From Fulvia fulva (Eukaryota > Ascomycota > Dothideomycetes > Mycosphaerellales > Mycosphaerellaceae): 64,000 nucleotides of DNA. The position numbers were made by a program, and so were the translations under genes. The DNA lies in assembly GCF_020509005.1 (NCBI RefSeq), contig NC_063014.1:2604001-2668000 (forward strand), read 5' to 3'. Shown here piece after piece: positions 10,743 through 23,087 of this stretch. How positions within the stretch are numbered: position 1 is the first letter of the stretch; the number at the start of each line of letters is the position of its first letter. The notes under the pieces are model-generated. The model did not search any database. It was not told the origin of the DNA and saw only the letters and a program-made list of their open reading frames with translations.

Positions 10743-13499
10743 ATGAGGTTACCGTTCACCACCAAAGCCGAGGACAAGATTGAGCATGGTGCTCTGGAAG
10801 TAATTGAAGGCGAAGCTGTTCAGGACAAGAACGATGTCGCGGTGCAGACGCAGATCATCTCGGAAGCGAAGGCCATTGACAAGACGCATCACTTCGATCC
10901 CAACTTGTCCGAAGACGTCGTCGAAGCTCTCCAAGAAGCGGCTCGCAACAACAGCATAGAAAAGGCCATCGAAGTCGAGAAGACCTTCCTGGAGGACTCT
11001 CCCTACGAGTCAGTCCGAGCCGCTGTACGCAACACTGATGGCGATGAAGTCGCCAATACGCTTCGAGCATGGATCCTAGGTAGGTCGTTCACCGAGCGCA
11101 CGGCATCTTGTAGGCCTGTGTTCTATGCTGACATCTCCCGCCTCTCCAGGGTTCCTCTTCGTCACTGTGGCCGCTGCTATCAACATGTTTCTTAGCATGC
11201 GAAGCCCAGCTATCACGATCCCGACAGTTGTGATTATGCTTCTGGTCTACCCGGTTGGATGCTTGTGGGCACGTGTTATGCCGTCAAGAACCTTCAAGAC
11301 TTTCGGAGTGACTTGGTCACTGAATACTGGACCGTATGACCCTAGTCGCCAGGCATGTTGTGGAGAGGAACGACAGCTGATTGTGATGTAGATTCACCAT
11401 CAAGGAACACTCCGTCGTGACTCTCATGGCGAACGGTATGTGGAAGCGAAGTCAAAAGACCAGAACGTTGCGTGGAGCATCTGCTGATCTTCTGAAAGTC
11501 ACATACGGCTATGCATACAGCACCGATGCCTTGTTGGCACTGGACGCCAAACCACTCTACCATCTGCATCTTGGCTGGGGCTTTCAATTGCTATTCACCC
11601 TGAGCTCGCAGCTCATCGGCATCGCCATCTCTGGAATGTTTCGACGCTTCCTGGTCTGGCCAGCAGCTCTAATTTGGCCTGCAAACTTTTCGATGACTTC
11701 CCTCCTGTATGCCTTGCATGACAGGAAGCGAATGGATCCATCCGTAACGAATGGCTGGAAGATCTCTGGATATCGTTACTTCGCCTACGTCTCCATTGCC
11801 TCCTTCGTACACTATTGGTTCCCTGGAGTGATCTGGCAAGGACTCTCGGTGTTCAGCTTCCCAACCTGGATTGCACCTAATAACGTCGTAGTCAATCAGC
11901 TTTTCGGGGGATTCACTGGCTTGTCTCTGATCCCGCTCACTTTCGACTGGACGTATGTTATGGCCTACCTCAGTGATCCTCTGCTATCGCCAACATTCTC
12001 TCACCTCAATACCCTGGTCGGTTTGATCATCTTCGTCATGATCAGTACGATCGGGATAAGCTATTCTGGAGCCCTTTTCTCGGAGTATCTACCCATCAAC
12101 ACATCGACGACCTTTGACAACACGCAGAACAAATACAATGTGACCCAGATCATGGGAGACAACTTCACCTTCGATTTGCAAAAGTACAAGGACTACTCGC
12201 CATTATTCTTGGCCCCTACCTTCGCTCTCAATTACGGTCTGTCCTTTGCAGCATTAACTGCAGGCTTGGTGCACACTGGCATCTTTCACGGGAAGGAAGT
12301 ATGGTACCGCCTCAAAGCAGCGAGGAACCAGGAGCCAGACATTCACATGCGGCTCATGGCCAAGTATCGCGAGGCGCCGGACTGGTGGTACTTGGTCCTT
12401 TTCGTGGTGTCGGTCTTCCTTGGCCTGGGCACTATCCTGGGCTACAGCTCTCAGCTGCCGTGGTGGACATACTTCGTGAGCATCGGCCTTGCTTTGGTCT
12501 TTGTCATCCCATGCTGTATGATCCTTGGGATTACCAATATCATGCTCAGCTTGAATGTCCTCTCGCCCTTCCTGGCTGGATTTATGATTCCTGGTCGCCC
12601 TGTTGGCGTTATGATCTTCAAGGTCTATAGCACGATCGTCCTGGGTCAAGCGCAGACGTACACACAGGATTTGAAGTTCGCGCAATACATGAAGATCGCT
12701 CCGAGAACGACCTTTGCCTGCCAGGTCGCGGCGACCTGCTGGGCGGCGATTGTGCAGATTGCCACTATGAATTGGACTCTGGGAACGATCGAGGGAGTAT
12801 GTGAGTTTGAGCAGAAGAATCACTTCACGTGTCCCAATGGACGAACGTTTTTCAGCTCGAGCATCGTTTGGGGTTTGATAGGTAAGTGCCGAAGGCTGGA
12901 AGGCATACTCTGTCCGAGATATGCTCGCTCTTGATAGTATGGCTAACGTCCTTTTGCTTGACAGGTCCGAAGCGCATGTTCGGTCCTGGGTCCCTCTACT
13001 CCTCCTTCAACTACTTCTGGCTCGTTGGCGCTCTGCTACCGGTAGCATTCTATGTTCTGCTCAGAACCTTTCCATCGAAGAAATTACGATGGCTTCATGT
13101 GAGTACAGCCCTGACTAGAGCCCCTTCCGCCTGAACCACAGCGATACAAGTTCTAATACTGGCCTATAGGCTCCGGTGATGCTGGGTGCGATGTCATGGC
13201 TCCCTCCAGCTACGCCGTTGTCGTTCTCGTCCTGGGCAATCGCCGGTTTGATCTTCAACTACTGGATCAGGAAGCGTTTCTACGGTTGGTGGTCGCATTA
13301 CAACTACCTTACTGCTGCTGCGCTGGACTGTGGGCTGTTGATCTCCACGATTGTCATCTTCTTGGCTATCACTTTGCCTGGAGCTACTGTGCCGCAGTGG
13401 TGGGGCAATACCACGGTGTTTGAGACGATGGATTATTTGGGTACAGCTGTCAGACGTACTGTAGGAGTTGGAGAGAAATTCGGACCTGCAACGTGGTAG
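10743..13499 (+). CDS. OPT-family oligopeptide transporter
   Basis: Six exons: 10743-11079, 11150-11333, 11392-11435, 11499-12881, 12965-13098 and 13170-13499, giving 803 residues. All joins keep frame, and the introns carry GTAGGT/GTATG/GTATGT/GTAAGT/GTGAGT donors; intron 1 has a CTGAC branch site and intron 4 a CTAAC-like one. The protein has a hydrophilic acidic N-terminus of about 110 residues followed by many membrane segments. Family-typical stretches include NTGPFTIKEHSVVTLMAN, STDALLALDAK, FNYFWLVGALLPV and GLIFNYWIRKRFYGWW near the C-terminus. OPT proteins import small peptides, and in some members glutathione or siderophores, by proton symport across the plasma membrane. The substrate cannot be told from sequence. 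The gene is intact and of normal length for the family. Confidence 0.93.
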
Positions 13500-13714
13500 T
13501 TGAGCAGAATCCGATGAATTAATAGATGACTAAACGTATCATGGTGACTACTTCTCAGCAGCAGCGACGGGCTTCCCACTCATGATACTGCACTGCTCAG
13601 GAAAGAGCAGACGATGCACGACGCGTGTCACTCTTGCACTTCAAACTCCCTTCCGTACTGTCGCCAGTCTTCTCCGCCACTCAAGCTCATCATTCCACAC
13701 CCTACACACCCGCC

Positions 13715-14794
13715 ATGCCCTCCCCCTACGAACGCCACACCAACTTCCACCCCCTCGACATCATCGACGAGCGAGTCCTCCGCCACGGCGGCAAAGTCGA
13801 AGACCACCACATCTCCCAATACCGCTCCCGCGTCAAAGTCTCTCAACGTAACATGGGAGAACTCAGCCTCATCACACACCTGACGCGAGTGCAGTACGGC
13901 TACTACCGCAGCTCGCCGGCAGCGCTTATCGGCTTTCGGTTCCAGTTTCTAGGATCTAATCCACATTGGCGGTTCCAGAAGGCGGATATCAAGATTACTT
14001 TCGCATCGAGCGATGTGAGTGTGAAGGATGCTGCGCAGGATCCTGTAGTGGTGGATTTTGGACCGAAGCATCTGGCCAGTGAGGGGACGGAGGAGAAGAG
14101 GAGTTGGTGAGTATAGTCCGCGATATTTGGCAAGGGAAGGGATATGGTTGATAATGATATGTGTGCAGGTAGTACACAGCGACTCTCTCCGCCAATGCCT
14201 CGTTAGGACCGGTCGTGATTACACCCACACCATCCCTCTCAGCCGGCATCAGCGGAACCTATGGACGACGCTTCATCGCCAGCGTTGACGGTGCGGACTT
14301 CAGCGATCATGACCACACGGAGCCAAACATAACTCGCTTCTGGTTGAGGTATTTCCACTCTTTCCCCCACACATGACAACACAGTCCTGACATGATCCGC
14401 AGGGAGGATCCACGCCAAACCGACGGCCTACCGCTTCAGTTCGACGCCGCCGTGATCGTCAAGTACAACTGCCCCTTCTCAGCAGCTGTCGATGTGAAAA
14501 TCGGACCTGTCTTCTATCTACTTGCGAGGCCTTATCCAGCAGCCGAGCCGGTTAGGTTCCAGCCTGGGATTGAATATGGAGATTCAATACGGGATGGTGT
14601 TGTGGATTTTGAGAGTCTTACGGTATGTTTCTTAAGGTTGTCAGTGGTTTATATCATGTGCTTGTCGAGTGTGGCTGACACCCTTCTGACTGTAGCAGGA
14701 AGAGTGGCGAAGGATGGTCACACCGGACTTGGATCTCGCGCAGCCGGTGCTGAACTCGACAGCGCCTACAACGCCGCTGAAGAAGGAAGAGTAG
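13715..14794 (+). pseudogene. Unknown fungal protein gene with an in-frame TAG
   Basis: Four apparent exons: 13715-14106, 14169-14348, 14403-14622 and 14696-14794. The ATG at 13715 begins MPSPYERHTNF, and the last exon ends KKEE-stop. Exon joins 2 and 3 are clean. At the first intron (donor GTGAGT at 14107, acceptor GCAG at 14168) the correct downstream frame starts with a TAG at 14170-14172 followed by YTATLSANASLGP. Using the next AG (14172) as acceptor avoids the stop but puts exon 2 in the wrong frame. The protein would be about 295 residues of mixed beta-like sequence with no domain I recognise. The TAG could derive from CAG by a C-to-T change in CpA context. Possibilities are a recent nonsense allele, an atypical splice or a sequence error. 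Confidence 0.55.
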
Positions 14795-15188
14795 GGCCAG
14801 GATGAGAGGACTCGAGACAAGGTTTGGTCAGGAATGTCAGTGATATTCGTATCTGCGTGCAATCGTCAAGTATGCTACCGTTCAGTCCCTAGAAATCGCT
14901 GTGTGCCTGATTGCAGACCGATGCCCTCCTCGTGCTCACAAAACCTACTCCTGTGCTCAAGCCGATACACCTGCGCCATCGCGGCTTCCATCTCTTTCAA
15001 ACACCAACCTTGCAATCGTCTCTACGTCAAAGTCGCCATAGCCGCCGCAACGATCTTCGCCTTTCGCTTCTCTGCAGGACACAACATCGTCAGCCAATGA
15101 CCCTCAGCGAGCGAGCGAAGTGCGGGAGGAATAGGGAATGGTTGGGTATGCAAGAGTTCGGCAGAAACACGCACCCACCCAGAGCCAC
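14795..15188. other. Convergent 3' intergenic region
   Basis: This lies between the plus-strand gene ending at 14794 and the minus-strand gene ending at 15189. No gene is supported; it presumably holds both 3' UTRs. Confidence 0.45.
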
Positions 15189-17033
15189 TTAGTGTGTAGA
15201 CCGCACCAGAGCCATCCTACCTTTCCGATCTTTCTCAACTCGTATAACGTTACGTGGCGGACTACGCTCGCGCTCGTACACGACCATCTCTTCCCGTGGC
15301 CTGCTGCGATCTCGGTATTCCACGAGTTGGTATTCTTCCTCTGGATGTGCTCGTAGTCGCAGGGCCATGTCGCGTCTTTCTTCTGCTTCGCGCTCCAGGC
15401 GTAGGGCGCGGCGTTCGGCTTCAAGTGCTCGGATCTCGCCATTGATGTCGCGGTCGCTGCGGTGGCTGTGCTCGGAAAGGACGAGAGTGCCATGGTTGTG
15501 GCTTGGTGCGCGCTCTTCTATGACCGTCTTTCGTTCTTCGTAGAACTCGGGTGGGCCTGGTGGTGGAGGTGGAGGTGGCGAGCGAGTTTCTTCGATGACG
15601 GTCTTGCGTTCCTCGTAGACGGTACCTCCTCGTGACTTCGATCGTGGTGGAGATCGGCGACTGATGCTTGTCATGGTCGGTGATGATTCCCTGACTGATT
15701 TTGCGCGATGCGATCGTGCGTAGGCAATGCTGGGAGGGTTGATCCACTCGGTACGCTCGACGTGTTCGTGTTCGCCGACTGGAGGTGGAGGGACACCGGT
15801 GGTCTCTTCAATCTTCTCTTCGAAATGGTAGACTTTCTTCTTCTCTGTATCTGGTGGGTTAGTGCATTGCTTTGTTGCAGCTCAATCAGCTTCAAACTCA
15901 CCACCATCTTTGTAGGTCTCAGAGATGTGAATCACTTCATCGATTTGCTCCTTCTCCAGTGCGATTCGCAGCACAAAGAAGTCATCCTCTTCGTCGAATG
16001 GGTAACCAAGATCCATGATCGCCTCCCGTCTTACAAGTCGCTTCGGCATTCGTGTCTTGCCCTTCTTGAACCTGCGCTCCTCACGCACACTCTCCTCGAA
16101 CGCTGTCTCATGTATACTCGTCTCGTGTACACTTTGCGGCGGTGGTGGGGCTTCAATGATGTCTTCCTCGATCTCTGTCTCATGTATGCTTTCATACACG
16201 CTTGGAGCCCGGCTTCTTCTGCTTGAGACCTTGGTCGGAGCTCTGCTGGTCGCCTTGGATGGAGCTTTGCTGGGTGCTTTACTCGCTGCCTTGCTTGGTG
16301 CTCTACTCTTGACACTCTTGACTTCGTCAATTTCTGTGAAGCTTGAACTGCTGCTTGAGCTGGTCTCATCTGAGTGGTGGGAATGATGGTAGTGAGTCTC
16401 CTTCTTCTCATCCTTGACTGAGCGCTCGCTCTTTGGAGGCCGGCGGCGGTGAACAGAACGCTCGCGGTGAATCTCTACCTCACGATAGTCCTCTGGCTCG
16501 TCTCTGTACCGCTCTTCCTCCCATGCATCCCGGGATCGACGGATCGGCAGAGGTACTGGCTGATAAGCTGGAATGCGGTACTCCTCCCTCTCGTAGCGGG
16601 CTGGCTTTCTGTCAAACGTGTCCAAACTACTTTGACGTCGCACAAGTCCAGGGCGTGGAGGTGGGCGGCCGTGCTCGAAATCGTCCCTTGGTCGGTAAGG
16701 TGTGAGGGCCATCTCTGCTACCTCACGAGGGTCCATGTCGCCAAACAGCTCGCGGTCTGTCCGTCGTCGCGGCCTCGAACGAGCTCGGTCCTCCTCAAAG
16801 TACCGCTCACGCTCCCAAGGTCGTGGTCCACGGCTTGGCTCTCGATCTGCTATTGCGATATCGATCTCCCGGCGACCTGGTCGCTCACGCTCCGTGAAAC
16901 GAATGTCCTCCTCATATCCTCTTGCCGGCGGTGGTGGAGGACCTCGACTGAATCGCTCGAAGCGCTCGCGATCCCACCGCTGTGGGATCTCCCCGTACGC
17001 TAGGTCGTCGCCTGAGGACCTGTACCGCGACAT
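15189..17033 (-). CDS. DUF8035 domain protein, Arg/Glu-rich
   Basis: Two exons on the minus strand, 17033-15902 and 15850-15189, joined across a 51-nt intron with a GTGAGT donor, a CTAAC branch site and a CAG acceptor; 597 residues. The N-terminal half is a charged, Arg/Glu/Pro-rich disordered region (RERFERFSRGPPPPP and similar). It is followed by Ser-rich and APSKA-type tandem repeats at roughly 245-275. A compact conserved block at about 325-378 contains RREAIMDLGYPFDEEDDFFV and matches the fungal DUF8035 domain, whose function is unknown. The second exon adds two copies of a YEERKTVIEE unit separated by polyproline, then a coiled coil of Arg/Glu. No membrane segment or signal peptide is seen, so a nuclear or cytoplasmic location is likely. 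Confidence 0.85.
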
Positions 17034-18521
17034 AGCTGCTGAGTCCTTTGTCTGCTATGGGTTTGTGACCCCTCCGCAATGCTGACTCGTCTGATTGTGA
17101 GAGCTTCGGTAGTTGTGGGAGATCAGGTCGCTGCGAGGGAGGATCAAGCCTGCATATAGACGGCAGAAGCACAGATGGACCGCTCGCAGCTCTTGCGCAG
17201 CGTTGTTGGGAGCAGTGACTCCAGTGAGGCTGGCAGTGCAAGGATGTGCCTTGTGCGTTGCCTTCTGCTTCGTTTGGTTGCACGGTGGCTGCCCGATCGG
17301 GTGCTCGCGTGGCCTCGGTGAGGTCCGGCCTCACACTTTAGATATCGTCCTTGGGCTCGAGCAGTCACGGGAGGGATGTGAAGACAACTTCGGGCTCTTG
17401 AAACACACGATTTCACAATGTAATAGAGCAGTCACGGCCCAAATATGACGTACCCCCGGCTTCACATGTTCTGGGCTTCTGGCAGTTGTGCCAAGGAAGT
17501 GGAGGGAGCCATGTGGCTGGACATCACCTTCGACGTCGACATCGACATGATGCATCGACGGCGATACTGGAACCGCACGTGCAATGTATAAGATTAGGCA
17601 GCACAGAGATGACAGTATCGTAGCCGCTCGACTTCCTTGTGGCGTGTTAGCTGGACCGTAAAAGCCTATAAGCATGGCACAAGGTCAAGGAAAAGAGGCA
17701 GTTGCGCACGGCAGCAAGAGCGTTCGTTGGCAACGAGAGGGATACCGCGGATATCATACAAGACGGAAGAACATTGGCGACGATGGGTCTCGCAGGGTAC
17801 TGCGCCGGACGAAAGACGAAGATGTCGTCAGTCGTATTGAAGGCGTAAGATTGTAGGCCAAAGAAGCACCATGCACAGCGTCTTGAAGCGCCGCAACGCT
17901 ATCGCTTCGGTGTATCCCCTCTACACAGGAGGATGGACTCGTCCATACCCGATTTTGAGACCGGTACCAGGGATCAATGAGCGTTCCGGTGCTGCCAGAC
18001 GCTGCAATTGAACGTCTCGCAGGAGGAGCAATCCGGATGCCACTACGGGCAATGACGATTGCTCTTTGCGTGTATGCTGGAGCTGGAGATTCTGTGGTAG
18101 AAGGTGAGAGTTTTGCGCTGCAAGAGCTGCAACCATCAGCATTGAGACCCAGGGCACGTGTTGACAATGTTGTTCGTTGTCGCCGAGCGCGCCATCGTCT
18201 TTGCTACCAAACCTCTCGCTTGACATTGCCTGCGTGCTAATGCGATGCGTAGAGTATACTACCCTGCGTGAGGCGCTTGCGCTATACTAGATGCTTGTTG
18301 GGATTCATGAGGTATGATCCAGCGCTGGTGACCCCATCATGGGATGCTCGAATCGCTCCTTCACTTTCTTCCATGTGATGCCCCACCACGCGACAAGTAT
18401 GACGGCTACTTCCCGAGCGAGTCCGCGTGTCCGCCACCACGTTTTCCATTCCGTTTCCTTCTCGACTGACTTGACTCACAAACTTCCAGCAACACAATCA
18501 TACACAGCACCACAAGAAGAC
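17034..18521. other. Intergenic region, divergent promoters
   Basis: About 1.5 kb between the minus-strand DUF8035 gene and the plus-strand helicase gene, so it should carry both promoters. Short open frames exist on both strands (up to 137 codons) but lack recognisable features. Confidence 0.45.
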
Positions 18522-21500
18522 ATGGCGCGCACCATCGACCAGATACTCGCGTTCCGCCACGGACTCACGGATGCAGTGACTTCCTTCGAGGTGACCCAAC
18601 GAACCAAGCTCGTGACGCTGCACCGACACGATCTGTGGACATCCGAAGGCCGCGAACTGCGCAACCTCACATCTGTAGCTCGTCCGTCCCAGCGCTGCAG
18701 ACTGGTCATCGACGGCTGCGAGTTCCCGCCTCGCTCACAGCACCCCGGTGACTCCGACTATTGCGAGAGCCTGGCGACGTTCAACCGCTTGGTGAGCCAT
18801 GACTTCTTTGAACAAGCGAGCCTGAAGCTGACTTCTGCACACCGTTGACTGCACCGACTGTATACATCGCCCTTGAGTGGCCCAACCTCCGGGACCAACC
18901 TTCCGTCATCATCCAGTGCCATTTCAACGCTCTTGCAAATGACATTCCTGGCATTGATGACTTCGTCGTAGAGCGCAAGACCAATGCCAATGGCAACGCA
19001 GTGGACGAAGCCGTCTTCATAGCTGGCGGCGTTGCGGTTGAAGGCTTCAATCAGCCAGAGCTGCGCCACTCCTCAACACTCAAGCAGTTGCGCCGCCTCC
19101 TCGAGGATGACACCAGATTGAAGCACATGCGTCTACAGTTCGGACAGCTACTCTCGGTCCATTCTCCCTTCCGTGCACTGCTTCCATACGTCGCACAAGG
19201 CAGCATTTACAGACTCAGCTCACTTACGTCTGGACAGTGGAGTCAGTTGCTCCCTCCGAAGCCTGAGAGAGATCTTTCCGAGCTCATCTATGGTCCCAAC
19301 CCACTTCCTATGGTATCTTACGAGTGCCACGATACCTATACCACTGTCAACGAGGCCATTGTCGAGCTGTATGAGTCAGCCCGAATGGCTCACTTGGAAC
19401 AAGAGGTCGCACTTGAGGAATGGGCTTCGGTGCCTCACAATGGCACGCTGTACCGCATAGGTGGGGCAATGGTGATGGCTGTCCGTTTTGCTCCAACTCG
19501 ACCACTTGGTGGACCTGCTGGGATTGTCAAGATCGACTTGCCGGAGCGTCTCAGAGTCAGCATGACCTGGGACGATCCTATGACTGGTCAGTAGCCATCC
19601 ACTTGACGGGCTCCTATGTATCGCTGACAATTCGAACAGGGGAGGCTCTCTGCGCCTCTGGGTCCAGGACTGTGGTACCCTTGCGGCTACCCATAGGCTA
19701 CGATGCTCTGTTCATCATCAGCAACAAGCGGAACATCGAAGAACATGAGCGCTTACGAGAAGCTTGTCTCGGTCGCAACGATACTGATCGGAGGTTCGCA
19801 GCTCAGGTCAAGTTCGTCGCAACTATACCTCGAGGCACTCTGTACAACCAGCTCATGACCGCCATGAACCTCGAGCAAGCACACAGCTGGCATGAGATTA
19901 TCTTGAACCAGCGACACGATCAGCTTACGAGGGTTGACCTTGCTACGTCGCGTTTGGGCCCCGCCATCATCACCGACCTTAACACTTCACAGCCAGACAG
20001 CACCTCGGTCATGCCAGATCTCGCCGAGGAAGCGGTCACTGTGGGCGTAGAGCAAGCTCTTGAGTGGATGCTAAATTGGCGCAATTGGAATCCGGAGCAG
20101 CTGCAAGCACTTCACAGCATTCGACAGGCAGTTGGACGCATCGTACTCATTACAGGACCAGCAGGAACAGGAAAGACCTTGATCCTGCAGGCAATCTGCG
20201 TCTTCTTCTACCTCATGGATATGCATGTCCTAGTGCTGGCACCGGCAAACAGCAACTGTGCCGACTTCATGAGGAAACTTGTTCAGCTCTTCCCAAAAGA
20301 CACCACTGTCTGCGGAAAGGAAGTGCTCGCGACTAGGGTGTTCCCTCCGTCAGCTGACTTCAGTCCCGAAAAAGAGGCAAAGGCACACCACGGTACCTCT
20401 CGCCCTGCGTCCAACGAGACCGATCGCGGTGCAGCCAGCGCAAGACTGGATGTTCCCGCATCCAGCGTCCCGGAGCCGTCGCCTGCCACCGACAGTGGCT
20501 TTGCCGACGTTTTTGACTTGGAGATGATACGCTCAGAGCTGCACTCTAGCAGCGATAAGTACTCACAGTTCAAGGACTTCGGTCTTGCTCAACAAGTCTT
20601 GAACGCCGCACACAAGGGTGAGAAGACCTTGATCGAACAGCTCGGTAGAGAGCAACCAGTGGACGTTTGGCAGGTCCTCCGACAATGCCTTGACGATGCA
20701 CAAGCTGGAACCTTCGACTGGAACAACAAACTAGCGGTACAAAAGTACCAGCAGAGCTATGACGCCTGCAAAGCGCACTTCATGAGCAAGCAGCGTCTTG
20801 TCGTGACCACGACCGGTAACGTGCGCTGTGATGACATTGTCAACAATTTCGCATCGAACAAGCACGGTGTAGAGTGCAAGGGCATGATCGTCATCCTCGA
20901 CGAGGCCTGCAAGGACAGGGAGATCGATAGCTTGTCCGCGATCCTGCATCCAGATTGGCGAGCCAAGATCACCGGCATGATCATGCTCGGCGACGAACGA
21001 CAACTGGAGCCCACCAATACCTGTGCCAAGGGACGAGTCCAGTTCAATCCATTCAGTGAGCGACTCAACATTCCGTTGCTCTCTCGGCTCAAGAGAGAAG
21101 GCTTTCCGTGTGTTGAGCTCGTGGAGCAGCACAGAATGAGTCACCACATCTCATCTTGGCCATCCAAGAACTTCTATGGTAAGTGGTAAGATATCACGTT
21201 GTCGGTCATGATTACTAACAACCTTTCAGGTAGTGGTATGCGCGACGGCGAGGGCACCAAGGGTACCTTGGCTGACAAGCAACCTGGCCTCTTCGCCTGC
21301 CTCAAGAGCATCCTCATCGGTGCTGGTTCTACATCCTTCGGCGCCCCCTCGAGCGAAGCAAAGGAGGACAAGTCCATCCGAACACACTATCTCGAGCTCC
21401 GTGGAACACGCGACAATTCCAAGAAGAGCGCATTCGTTCAGGAGCACGTTCACGTTTTCTTCGACCGCATCTACTGGAAGTTGCGGGCATACTATGGCGA

Positions 21501-22102
21501 GAAGATGGAGGAGCAGTGTATGATCATTGTTGCATATAAGGGAGCGGTAAGCCACGAAAATATTGTGCATGTTGCCAACAATGCTGACATCGCTTACAGA
21601 TGGACATCTGGCATGAGGCCATGGCGCATCTGCAGCGCAAGTATAACATACCGACCGCACAGATGCCCAGAATCCTCACCATCGATTCCAGTCAAGGCGC
21701 TGAGGCATCTGTCTGCATGATTGACTGCTCGGTCCAGGAATACTCCTCGGAGAGCCGCCGCAAGGACATCGGTTTCTGTGATGATGACAAGAGGATGAAT
21801 GTGAGTGCCAGGCTCCTTCTGATACCTCAGACGTGTACTGACTTGACTTGTAGGTTGCAATGACCCGTGCACAAGAAGTCCGCTGGTTCCTGGGCGGTAG
21901 TTGCAGCGTGTCGCAACGTGCCCCGGGGCAGGCCGACACCCCGGCCTATGTGCGCTTCAAGGAAGAGGCTGCTAACAACGAGGTCACTGTGGTGGACAAC
22001 TGCCTGTTGCCGAGGGACGATCTGGGCTGGCTGGACAGTCTTCGAAAGCAGGAGATTCAGCTCGGACTGCGCTTCTCTGACGAGGTGAAGGTTGAGGTTT
22101 GA
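18522..22102 (+). CDS. Superfamily 1 (UPF1-like/DNA2-NAM7 type) helicase
   Basis: Six exons: 18522-18791, 18878-19586, 19640-21178, 21230-21546, 21600-21800 and 21854-22102, totalling 1094 residues in one frame. All helicase motifs are visible: Walker A GPAGTGKT near residue 498, motif II ILDEAC near 745, motif III GDERQLEP near 777, VELVEQHRM after it, motif V TIDSSQGAEAS and motif VI VAMTRAQ near 1013. This order is that of SF1B helicases related to UPF1, SMG-2 and NAM7, which unwind RNA or DNA using ATP. The ~490 residues before the ATPase core are unrecognised, and a long Ser/Pro-rich insert sits between Walker A and motif II. No CH zinc domain of UPF1 is present, so it is not UPF1 itself. 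Intron 3 has a perfect ACTAAC branch site; the first intron (acceptor TTGAG) is the least certain. Confidence 0.88.
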
Positions 22103-22592
22103 ACGACGGAGGTGTTCAGTCGACACAACATGCAGGCACGAGGTCGAAGAGGATGATTGGTTATCCCACTTGGAAGATGCTCCTGGCAGCGTTGCTGGAG
22201 ATATACTTAGATGTTGTCTTCCCTCTATCATGCTCTGTATGAGTCTGCTTGACTCGGCTGTAGCCATAGTTTGTTACAATGCAAACGCTTCTCTTGATCG
22301 GATGTTATGTCTATACCACTCAACTTCTACTTCAATGCTTCTCGTTTGCGCCAGAGGTGGAAACCCGATCGTTGCGCCTGCCTCGCATCCCTGAAGCAGG
22401 CGCTCTGACGTTGTGGCCACGTCAAGAACCTCACGTTCAGAACATTGAAGATTGAACGGAATCAGTTTTCCGTCAGTCGCATCACGTCTTCCACACCGGG
22501 AGACTGTGACAGAATAGGTACCCACCGACAAAACAGCAGGGCAGCGTTGTCTGATACCGGCCTAACCCTGCGTCGTGGGCGACTGCGCGTGG
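22103..22592. other. Intergenic region left of the MITE
   Basis: No gene is supported. It contains the helicase 3' UTR and ends at the AAGGAAG copy that flanks the inverted-repeat element. Confidence 0.45.
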
Positions 22593-22599
22593 AAGGAAG
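22593..22599. repeat. Left target-site duplication
   Basis: AAGGAAG stands immediately outside the left 42-bp terminal repeat. The same seven bases stand immediately outside the right one at 23081-23087. Confidence 0.65.
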
Positions 22600-23080
22600 C
22601 GCCACAAGCTTCGCCGCACCCCAGCAATCGCCGCACCCCAGTGACTTTTTATCATCAACACCACCAATATTGCTCATATCAACTTGATTCTTTTCCCAAT
22701 ATGTTCGCAGCTATCTGTTTCCATGTTCTGCATACTCATATCGCGTAAAAACACGTTGTGTTGCCGAGAGGTTGGTGTTGACGCTTCGGCATGGGATTTT
22801 GGTGAGAGCCCCACCAAAGCTTCATGCGCCCGTGTCGAGATTCACGCGTTTCTTGCTTTCTCACCACCTCACCACATACAACAACACACCATGGAGCCCA
22901 CTACAGTGCCCACAGGCTCTCAAATTCTGTATTCGCGATGCTATTCTGAGCAATTTGAGCTACATATCGTGTATTTTGAGCGTGTGTGGCAATTGATACA
23001 AGCCAGCAACACCATGTGTCGGAACGCGAGAATCCGAGCTGGGGTGCGGCGATTGCTGGGGTGCGGCGAAGCTTGTGGCG
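22600..23080. mobile_element. MITE-like non-autonomous DNA transposon, 481 bp
   Basis: The left terminus 22600-22641 (starting CGCCACAAGCTTCGCC) and the right terminus 23039-23080 are perfect reverse complements over 42 bases. Each terminus contains two copies of TCGCCGCACCCCAG. The same heptamer, AAGGAAG, abuts both ends and reads as a target-site duplication. The interior (~400 bp) has no transposase motif. Perfect long terminal inverted repeats, a short coding-free interior and a flanking duplication define a MITE mobilised by a transposase elsewhere. A 7-bp duplication is near the 8 bp of hAT elements, but I do not assign a superfamily. Identity of the arms suggests a fairly recent insertion. 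Confidence 0.8.
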
Positions 23081-23087
23081 AAGGAAG
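23081..23087. repeat. Right target-site duplication
   Basis: AAGGAAG directly follows the right terminal inverted repeat and matches the heptamer at 22593-22599. Confidence 0.65.

Noticed and set aside
12254..12823. 189-codon minus-strand frame
   Set aside because: Shadow of the OPT transporter exon; Asp/Arg/His-rich complement of hydrophobic codons.
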